A DNA stretch of 32,330 bases from contig CAIKMY010000438.1 in the NCBI GenBank assembly GCA_903828635.1, forward strand, positions 1 to 32,330, in the 5' to 3' direction. The notes under the pieces are model-generated. The model did no database searches and had not been told where the DNA came from. It saw only the letters and a list, made by a program, of their open reading frames with translations. Of the stretch, positions 11,077 through 17,185 are shown one piece after another. The position numbers and the translations under genes are program-made. Position 1 is the stretch's first letter. Each line of letters opens with the position of its first letter. The DNA is from an uncultured Acidobacteriota bacterium. GTDB taxonomy: Bacteria > Acidobacteriota > Blastocatellia > RBC074.

Positions 11077-11132
11077 TCCGCCCTGCCGGCCGGAAGAGAT
11101 TCCGGCCTCAGCGAATTGAAAGGAGAATAAAC

Positions 11133-11753
11133 ATGACGCTCTCTTCGCGCCTTGCCCTGCTGCTCTGCCTGCTCTCGCTCTTTGCCATCCCTGCTCGTGC
11201 GCAGAAGAGCGAACTCTCGCTGCTCGTCGGCCGCCTTGAGCCCTCTGATCGCACCATCTCCACCAGTTCTGCCATCAGCGCCGCTCTCGGTGGATCCGTC
11301 GCCTATCAGGTCAGCTATGCGCGCCGGGTTCTTGATGGTCAGATCGCCTCACTCAACTGGGAGATGGTCATCGCCGGCGCTCCCCGATCCAATGTCAAAT
11401 CGACCAGTCTCCTTCTGCCGCGGAACTACTCGTCACTCTTCTTCACCCCGGGGCTCAAACTGCGCCTTCTGCCCGGTGCCGGATTCTCACCCTACATCGC
11501 TGCCGGCATCGGTGCCGGTCGCTTTGCCCAGGACTCGACCCTGCTCAATAATCGCCCCAACAATGGTGATCTCCACAATACCACATGGGCCTTCAACTAC
11601 GGCGGCGGCATCGATCTTTCACTCATCGGCCCGGTTGGTCTCCGCGCTGAGATCCGTGACTACCTTACCGGCAATCCCGATCTTCAGGCCCGCCTCATCG
11701 GCAATCGCCAGCATAATATTTTTGCCGGTATCGGCGTCGTTGTTAAATGGTAG
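11133..11753 (+). CDS. outer-membrane beta-barrel protein
   Basis: RBS AAAGGAG then ATG at 11133 inside the longer 10629..11753 ORF; 206 aa, signal peptide MTLSSRLALLLCLLSLFAIPARAQ, alternating barrel strands (GLKLRLLPGAGFSPYIAAGIGAGRFA), C-terminal FAGIGVVVKW. Confidence 0.75.
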   Translation: MTLSSRLALLLCLLSLFAIPARAQKSELSLLVGRLEPSDRTISTSSAISAALGGSVAYQVSYARRVLDGQIASLNWEMVIAGAPRSNVKSTSLLLPRNYSSLFFTPGLKLRLLPGAGFSPYIAAGIGAGRFAQDSTLLNNRPNNGDLHNTTWAFNYGGGIDLSLIGPVGLRAEIRDYLTGNPDLQARLIGNRQHNIFAGIGVVVKW

Positions 11754-11801
11754 CCCACGGTCGATTGATTTCGCCTCCAGTTCCACCCGGGCAGTCAACC
11801 G

Positions 11802-14093
11802 CTACCATTCAATACGTGCGCCAAAGATCGGGATCAGTGTCTGCTCCGAGAGGAACGAGATCCCTCCGGTGCGCCACGTCACCTCCGTTACGTTACGATG
11901 CTTCGTCAGGTTGAACATATCAAGGTATGGCGCGAATGACCATTGACGGTAATTGAATCGCCGCTCAACCCGCAGATCCATCTGCATGAACTTTGTCAGC
12001 GAGGCCGAATTTCGGTCCTCAGGCCGGCGCAGATCATAAAGCGTCACCGCAGGTGTCGTTCCCGAGGAGACCGCCACCAGTGGCGAATAAGGAAGCCCGC
12101 TCGCGATGCGGTACTTGGTCGCGAAAGACCACCGGCCAAGTCGCGTCAGGCCGATTAGTGTCAATTGATGCGGTCGCACCACGTCTATCGGGAAGGGAAC
12201 TCCGCCTGTCGTGAAGCGTCGCTCTCCCCACGTCCACGAATAGGCGGCCTGCCCCGACAGCCATCCCGAGAGTGCCTTTTGCGCCGTTACCTCCAGACCG
12301 CGAACCATCCCCATGCCAGTGTTAAAATGGGTTGGCGAGCTGAGCGTCGGTCTCACCAGGACGTTACTGTAATCCTTCTGGTAGCCCTCGATCGTCAGAC
12401 GTGTATCCTCCCGTACCACCCACTCCAGCCCGGCAATCAGATGAGTCGCTCGCTGTGCTCGCAGGTTCTTATTCTCCGGACCCAGCGCCAGCAGAAAGGT
12501 CGTCGGTGGCTGACGATAGACACCCCAGCCAAGATTGAGCGCCAGACTCGGTGCCAGCCGCAATCGCGAGCTTAACCGCGGACTCGTCAGTGTCTCGCCC
12601 GTCAATCCGTAGCGGTCAATTCGCACCCCCGGCGAGACCGACAGTCGTGAGGTCGCCTGCCAGTTGAGTGAGCCATAACCGTATGCCGTTGCCGTCGCTC
12701 CCAGGCGTGAGCGATAACTTCGCGTCGGCGCAAAATACTCCTCTCGGACCACACTGAAACCTATCGGTGAGCGCTCGTAGGTGTAAAAACTGCCCTGTTG
12801 CACCAGCACTCCACCACCCGCCGCAAGGTTGAGTCGTGGTGTCAGCGTTGCCGTCAATTCCTCCTTGACCCCAAACTGCGACTCGCGCAAATCCCGCTGG
12901 CGCTGCAACGTGCGATTATCCGTCCGCAGAAAACTCCCGTCACTGTGCTCACCGATCGCCCACGCCGTCAGATTCGAGAGCGTCCGCTCACCCAGCGTCG
13001 AACTGAGCGTTAACCCGACGATATATCGATCACTCGTCCTCTCCGTCACCAGTCGGTCCTGCCGATTGCCTGCGCGCTGGGCAACCTGCAGCGGCAGTGT
13101 GAATCGCTCGCTGAAACCCATCGCCGTCAGTGACAGCCGATGCCTCGCACTCAGATCCCAGTTCACCTTGTTGATCAGATCCAGATTCCGCGGCTTTCCA
13201 ATATCTCCGAGATCGAAGATCTGGAAGGCAAGGTCGATATAACTGCGCCGTAACGAAGTGAACCACCCGGCCCGCTGACTCAGCGGCACCTCCATACTCA
13301 GCCCTGCAACTCCCGAGTCGGCGAAGATGCTCCCCTGCACCCGATCGCGTGATGCCTGCCTGATCGTGATATCCAGTGCTGATGAGAGCCGATCGCCATA
13401 CCGCGGCCCGAACCCACCAGCCGAAAACTCCAGTCGGTCGAAGACATCCACCGCCAGAATTGCCGCTCTTCCGCCCCTTCCGTTGTCATATTGGTCATTA
13501 AAATAAGTGAAGTCACCGATCGGAATGTTGTCGATAAAGGTCAGATTCTCACCTGGCAGCCCTCCCCGCACCAGCAGATCACCAAACTGCCCGCTGATCG
13601 ATGTCACCCCCGGTAACGATGATATCGTCCGCAATATGTCTCCACCCGTTCCCGGTAATGAGCGAATCTCTGCTCGCCGCAGGGTCACCTGGCTCACCGG
13701 CTGGTCGATCGTCGGCTGGAAAAACCCACCCCGTACCTCGATCGCCTCCTCAATCCGCAGATCAAGCTTCACGTCATAAATCGAGTTGTACCGTGCCGTC
13801 ACCGTCACGATCCCGATCGACTGTGTCGCAAAACCCTCAGCCTCCACCCGTCCCTCGTATGTCCCCGGCGGCAGCTCCAGTCGATAACTGCCGTCATCAC
13901 CCGTTACCGCTTCGCCAATCGGCGTCATTACCCCCTGACGCCGCTCCCCGATCTTTACCTTTGCCCCAGCCACCGGTCGGTTGCTTACCCGCTCGACCAC
14001 TCTTCCGCTTACCACCCCGGGCGGTAATTGCCCGACCACTCCCGCTGGCACCAGACAGAGAAAACCACAAACCACTGCTATCAATCTCTTCAT
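11802..14093 (-). CDS. TonB-dependent receptor with N-terminal carboxypeptidase-regulatory-like domain
   Basis: ORF of 763 aa: signal peptide, SGRVVERVSNRPVAGAKVKIGERRQG, plug motif LPGTGGDILRTISSLPGVTSISGQFGDLLVRGGLPGENLTFIDNIPIGD, barrel, C-terminal FGARIEW. Confidence 0.9.
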   Translation of the reverse strand: MKRLIAVVCGFLCLVPAGVVGQLPPGVVSGRVVERVSNRPVAGAKVKIGERRQGVMTPIGEAVTGDDGSYRLELPPGTYEGRVEAEGFATQSIGIVTVTARYNSIYDVKLDLRIEEAIEVRGGFFQPTIDQPVSQVTLRRAEIRSLPGTGGDILRTISSLPGVTSISGQFGDLLVRGGLPGENLTFIDNIPIGDFTYFNDQYDNGRGGRAAILAVDVFDRLEFSAGGFGPRYGDRLSSALDITIRQASRDRVQGSIFADSGVAGLSMEVPLSQRAGWFTSLRRSYIDLAFQIFDLGDIGKPRNLDLINKVNWDLSARHRLSLTAMGFSERFTLPLQVAQRAGNRQDRLVTERTSDRYIVGLTLSSTLGERTLSNLTAWAIGEHSDGSFLRTDNRTLQRQRDLRESQFGVKEELTATLTPRLNLAAGGGVLVQQGSFYTYERSPIGFSVVREEYFAPTRSYRSRLGATATAYGYGSLNWQATSRLSVSPGVRIDRYGLTGETLTSPRLSSRLRLAPSLALNLGWGVYRQPPTTFLLALGPENKNLRAQRATHLIAGLEWVVREDTRLTIEGYQKDYSNVLVRPTLSSPTHFNTGMGMVRGLEVTAQKALSGWLSGQAAYSWTWGERRFTTGGVPFPIDVVRPHQLTLIGLTRLGRWSFATKYRIASGLPYSPLVAVSSGTTPAVTLYDLRRPEDRNSASLTKFMQMDLRVERRFNYRQWSFAPYLDMFNLTKHRNVTEVTWRTGGISFLSEQTLIPIFGARIEW

Positions 14094-14108
14094 CTCACCC
14101 TTTCCACT

Positions 14109-14561
14109 TCACTTTCGTCGTTTGCTTCTCGTCAACTCCATCACTACTTTCTCTCCCGCCAGTAACAACAGCCGGCCACGCTCAACCCTCCACCCCGTCA
14201 CCTGCCCTGCCGCCTCAATATATTCCTGCTCAAGCTGGTTCAAATCCTCACAGAACATCCTTGTCATCGGCCCCGGCTCGATCTTCAATTGCCGTCCTCT
14301 CAATTGATACTCCCCGCCGATGTTGTTGCACCCTACCGACATCCCTATCCCACCCGTTGCCCGGTCCAGTCGCAGGTAAGGCTCACGCTCACTATCCCTC
14401 GCCTCAACCCCGCGCCCGTTCAGCTTTACCAGCTGCCAACGGATGTTCTCCAGCCCGCTGCCGCTCCGGTTCTGACTCAGCGTCTCTGCCCCGCTGCAAA
14501 TCATCACTGCTATCACTGCTATCAATGACAGCAAATATCCACGGTTTGTTGCTTTGCGCAT
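14109..14561 (-). CDS. META-domain (HslJ-like / DUF306) secreted protein
   Basis: ORF of 150 aa: WQLVKLNGRGVEARDSEREPYLRLDRATGGIGMSVGCNNIGGEYQLRGRQLKIEPGPMTRMFC. 15 bp upstream of the TonB receptor, likely co-transcribed. Confidence 0.75.
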   Translation of the reverse strand: MRKATNRGYLLSLIAVIAVMICSGAETLSQNRSGSGLENIRWQLVKLNGRGVEARDSEREPYLRLDRATGGIGMSVGCNNIGGEYQLRGRQLKIEPGPMTRMFCEDLNQLEQEYIEAAGQVTGWRVERGRLLLLAGEKVVMELTRSKRRK

Positions 14562-14620
14562 AAAGGCCCCTCTCTGTCTTTAAAATCCCTGGACATCCCT
14601 TTGCCATGATGATTGTCATT

Positions 14621-14642
14621 CAATATTCGTCCAATATTCGTC
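14621..14642. repeat. 11-bp perfect tandem duplication CAATATTCGTC x2
   Basis: 14621-14631 and 14632-14642 identical. Confidence 0.8.
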
Positions 14643-14706
14643 ACAAATTGTCCCCAAAGTTTTTCTTCCCCTCGATTTTTCAGTTTGTCCTCCATAGAAG
14701 ACCTGC

Positions 14707-14738
14707 GGGGAAATATTTTTTGAAAAAAATATTTCCCC
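14707..14738. repeat. perfect inverted repeat GGGGAAATATTTTTT-GA-AAAAAATATTTCCCC
   Basis: 15-nt arms with 2-nt centre, immediately upstream of ncRNA cassette A. Confidence 0.85.
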
Positions 14739-14742
14739 GGCT

Positions 14743-14771
14743 ACAAATTCGCCTCACTCATTTCGTCTATA
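14743..14771 (+). promoter_or_regulatory. promoter-like bipartite element, cassette A: ACAAATTCG-N12-CGTCTATA
   Basis: Same two boxes with the same 12-nt spacer occur at 15145, 16801 and 17042. Confidence 0.6.
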
Positions 14772-14775
14772 TCTA

Positions 14776-14856
14776 CGAAAGCAGATGCTTTCTTGTGTGT
14801 AGATTCGAGTCGCGGTGTATCTCTCATTAAAACGGAGGCTACACCGCCATTTTTTT
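14776..14856 (+). ncRNA. candidate small RNA, cassette A (about 81 nt)
   Basis: 5' hairpin GAAAGCA(14777-14783)-GA-TGCTTTC(14786-14792), unpaired TTGTGTGTAG, terminator hairpin GCGGTGTA/TACACCGC followed by CATTTTTTT. Matches cassettes C and D in layout. Confidence 0.6.
14812..14856 (+). terminator. rho-independent terminator, cassette A
   Basis: Stem GCGGTGTA (14812-14819) / TACACCGC (14840-14847), then CATTTTTTT. Confidence 0.8.
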
Positions 14857-15008
14857 GCCTTCCTTCTCCCGAACAAGTGGCTGGGCACGCAGGCCGCCGG
14901 TCCGCTACTCACGAGTGGTGAGATCGATCTGCCCGGGTGTTTTCAGAATGTCATCAACGGCAGGAACTTGTCGATCGTCTGATCTGGTAGCAAAATCCTG
15001 GTCACTCC

Positions 15009-15103
15009 CGGGGAATATTTCCCGGTTGTCATATATGTCTGCGGGCCGGAGGCCCGCGCACCCGGGTCCGTGCGTCCGGGCTCCCCTTGATCCCCGGCCA
15101 AGA
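15009..15103. repeat. REP-like compound palindromic element
   Basis: CCGGGGAATATTTCCCGG near-palindrome, then GCGGGCC-GGA-GGCCCGC (15041-15057) and GC-rich CCCGGGTCCGTGCGTCCGGG. Confidence 0.55.
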
Positions 15104-15144
15104 TAAACTCGCCAAAAAATACTGAAGAAAACTTTTTCGTGGTT

Positions 15145-15173
15145 ACAAATTCGCACTTCTCATTTCGTCTATA
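15145..15173 (+). promoter_or_regulatory. promoter-like bipartite element, cassette B: ACAAATTCG-N12-CGTCTATA
   Basis: Identical boxes and spacing to cassette A. Confidence 0.6.
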
Positions 15174-15177
15174 CCCA

Positions 15178-15244
15178 TGGGAGTAGCTCCGAAGCTCGCA
15201 GCTGGCCGGATTCCCATACCTGCTGCCATCTTCGGATCTGCTCC
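15178..15244 (+). ncRNA. candidate small RNA or 5' region, cassette B (no clear terminator)
   Basis: Short hairpin GGAG-TAG-CTCC at the cassette position, and alternative long stem GGAGTAGCTCCGAAG (15180-15194) / CTTCGGATCTGCTCC (15230-15244) with one mismatch and one G-U; no U-run follows. Confidence 0.35.
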
Positions 15245-15260
15245 TGTCCTTGTTGTCCTG

Positions 15261-16568
15261 TTATCTCGACGGTTCCCGCTCGCCGCTGGCGAGGAGGAAT
15301 CCTGCCCAGTAGTGAGGATGGCTGGTCAGTGGATCGCCCATGACACTCAGTGCCGCCCGCCGCAAGGCGCCCGGCATTGACAATGGAGCGATAACCCCGT
15401 TTCCCATGTGAAAGAGATGGAAACGGATCAGCAGTTCGGCGCGCCGCAACGGGTCTGTTGACCAACGGTCGATCATTACCGATCGACATCCGGCGCTCAG
15501 AAATGCCGCCACCATCCTTACCACATCCCGCTCCCCTGCCATCCCCCTTCCAACATTCCCACAACCCGACAGGACAACAAGGGCAGCATCAAGTCTCAAT
15601 GACTCGATCTCCCGCCACCCGAGCCTCCCGTCCCTGTCAACCCCCTTACCCGTGTCCGCCATCACCAGGTATTCCCCCGGACCTTCCCCATTTTCTGCAT
15701 TCCCCGTACTCCCCGTATTCCCCGCATTCCCCGCACCCCCTGTACCCCGATTATCCCCCGGGCCCTCCTGTGCGCCCCAAATCTGTCTCAAGTGTTCCGC
15801 AGCCCCATTATCCGCTCTGATCCCGGCATTGATCGGCCTGCTCACCAATGGCAGGGCCACGTGAATTATCCCTGCCCGAGGTGCCAGCTTGCGAAAGGCC
15901 TCTTCGCTCGCCTTGATACCTTTCAATATCCGCAATCGCCTGTTGCCAAAGACTTCACCATAGACGCGCATCTCCGCATCGAAATCTGCTTCCACTCCTG
16001 CCTTTATCACTGCTTTCGTCCCGATCACACCCACGCTTGCAGCCGAGCCGCTCATTGCCAGCACCAGTCCGGCCCGGCTGCTGCGTGGTGGCCGCGGTCG
16101 CGCCTTCACCTTGGCCGACCCCGGCAATCTGCAATAGACAACCTCATACTTCTCCAGCAGATGCCGGCCATCCGGCATTATCAGTGCCTCGAACGGGAGC
16201 CCCTGGAGCAGTCCGTCCAGGTTTCCTGACTCCCCTGACTCGTCCTGATCATTCAGCCCATTCAATGCGACCAGCAGTCTCTTCCGGCCGTGAATAATTT
16301 CCGCTACCGGCCCAAGCAACCCCTTGTACAGTACCATCGCCGGCTGACGATACTGATTGCTCCGCTCCGCCAGCATTCGACGAAATCTTTCAACCTGCCA
16401 CTCCAACTCCGCCGGAGTAATCGCCAGCCCAATGCTCTTCCTGTTTCCATTAACTTCAATCGTTACCCGTATCTCATCACCGTCAGTCCCCCAGAACAGC
16501 AGTACCTCCCCGCCGACTGCTACTCCCCAGTCCAGTACCAGTGCCAATAACCACGGCAGTCCGGCCAT
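15261..16568 (-). CDS. CHAT-domain (caspase-like) protein, probably membrane-anchored or exported
   Basis: ORF of 435 aa: N-terminal hydrophobic stretch; CHAT landmarks LPFEALIMPDGRHLLEKYEVVYCRLPGS, IIHVALPL (His), LRLDAALVVLSGCGNVGRGMAGERDVVRMVAAFLSAGCRSVMIDRWSTD (Cys), HPHYWAGFLLASGERE. ATG at 16568 preceded by GGAGG. Confidence 0.75.
   Translation of the reverse strand: MAGLPWLLALVLDWGVAVGGEVLLFWGTDGDEIRVTIEVNGNRKSIGLAITPAELEWQVERFRRMLAERSNQYRQPAMVLYKGLLGPVAEIIHGRKRLLVALNGLNDQDESGESGNLDGLLQGLPFEALIMPDGRHLLEKYEVVYCRLPGSAKVKARPRPPRSSRAGLVLAMSGSAASVGVIGTKAVIKAGVEADFDAEMRVYGEVFGNRRLRILKGIKASEEAFRKLAPRAGIIHVALPLVSRPINAGIRADNGAAEHLRQIWGAQEGPGDNRGTGGAGNAGNTGSTGNAENGEGPGEYLVMADTGKGVDRDGRLGWREIESLRLDAALVVLSGCGNVGRGMAGERDVVRMVAAFLSAGCRSVMIDRWSTDPLRRAELLIRFHLFHMGNGVIAPLSMPGALRRAALSVMGDPLTSHPHYWAGFLLASGEREPSR
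15697..15759. repeat. 9-bp in-frame tandem repeat within the CHAT gene
   Basis: Seven degenerate 9-mers on the plus strand (gcattcccc gtactcccc gtattcccc gcattcccc gcaccccct gtaccccga ttatccccc) encoding the Gly/Asn-rich insert GDNRGTGGAGNAGNTGSTGNA. Confidence 0.8.
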
Positions 16569-16634
16569 CCCAACCTCCGGTCGTTTACGCAGTCGCTCGT
16601 GCCTTTAACTATCTGACAGTGACTGACGATCATA

Positions 16635-16709
16635 ATATGCTCCGCCAGGATGCGCTCGGCCATAATGCGCTCGGCCATAATGCGCTTCGCCGGAATGCCC
16701 TCCAGGCTT
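16635..16709. repeat. 15-bp tandem repeat upstream of the CHAT gene (about 5 units, consensus ATGCGCTCGGCCATA)
   Basis: 16650-16664 and 16665-16679 identical; flanking units 16635-16649, 16680-16694 and 16695-16709 degenerate. Confidence 0.8.
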
Positions 16710-16800
16710 CACTATCAGCCCTCACAAACGGATAAGACGCGAGTTTGCTGGCCCGATTCCATCTTCCTCCAATTATTTATCTGTTTATTTTGTGTGGAAT

Positions 16801-16829
16801 ACAAAAACTAGCTGGTGGGATCGTCTATA
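16801..16829 (+). promoter_or_regulatory. promoter-like bipartite element, cassette C: ACAAAAACT-N12-CGTCTATA
   Basis: Downstream box identical to A and B, upstream box ACAAA-like, same 12-nt spacer. Confidence 0.55.
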
Positions 16830-16833
16830 GAAG

Positions 16834-16914
16834 TGGAAGCAGGCGCTTCCAGAACATGTGAAATATTTGCGTGCGGCTAGCCGACTAACCTTCAGGCAAT
16901 GCCGCCTTTTTTTT
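16834..16914 (+). ncRNA. candidate small RNA, cassette C (about 81 nt)
   Basis: 5' hairpin GGAAGC(16835-16840)-AGGC-GCTTCC(16845-16850), unpaired ACATGTGAAAT, terminator hairpin and T8. Confidence 0.6.
16873..16914 (+). terminator. rho-independent terminator, cassette C
   Basis: GCGGC (16873-16877) / GCCGC (16901-16905) with inner GCC/GGC helix, followed by CTTTTTTTT. Confidence 0.7.
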
Positions 16915-16975
16915 GCCTAAATCCTGCCAGCCGACTCTCCCTGATAACTTACTATCATCGTCCGCGGGACCAGCC

Positions 16976-17026
16976 TGTGGAAAACTGTCTCTCTGTCTGT
17001 GGAAAACTTGAGAAAACTGTGGAAAA
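16976..17026 (-). promoter_or_regulatory. cluster of three DnaA-box-like 9-mers TTTTCCACA
   Basis: TGTGGAAAA on the plus strand at 16976-16984, 16998-17006 and 17018-17026, spaced 22 and 20 bp; fits the relaxed DnaA box TTWTNCACA. Confidence 0.45.
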
Positions 17027-17041
17027 AATCGGCAAATCGTG

Positions 17042-17070
17042 ACAAATTCGGCCTTTGAAAATCGTCGATA
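17042..17070 (+). promoter_or_regulatory. promoter-like bipartite element, cassette D: ACAAATTCG-N12-CGTCGATA
   Basis: Same boxes and spacing as A and B, with one change (T to G) in the downstream box. Confidence 0.6.
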
Positions 17071-17074
17071 GATG

Positions 17075-17162
17075 TGGAAACAACAGTTTCTCATGTGTGT
17101 GTACAACAATGTACACTTTTGATGCGGCGAGCACCTTTCTCCCTGGAGCCGCCGCATTTTTT
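17075..17162 (+). ncRNA. candidate small RNA, cassette D (about 88 nt)
   Basis: 5' hairpin GGAAAC(17076-17081)-AACA-GTTTCT(17086-17091), middle hairpin GTGTACA/TGTACAC (17099-17116), terminator hairpin and T-run. Confidence 0.6.
17122..17162 (+). terminator. rho-independent terminator, cassette D
   Basis: ATGCGGCG (17122-17129) / CGCCGCAT (17150-17157) followed by TTTTT. Confidence 0.8.
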
Positions 17163-17185
17163 CATTTTTGGGCTGGGTCGTCGGT

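Noticed and set aside
13601-14563. 320-aa plus-strand ORF
   Set aside because: Ser/Pro-rich antisense translation covering the TonB and META genes.
16976-17026. Replication origin based on DnaA-like boxes
   Set aside because: Only three boxes, no dnaA/dnaN or other origin-linked genes in the window; kept only as a regulatory-site finding.
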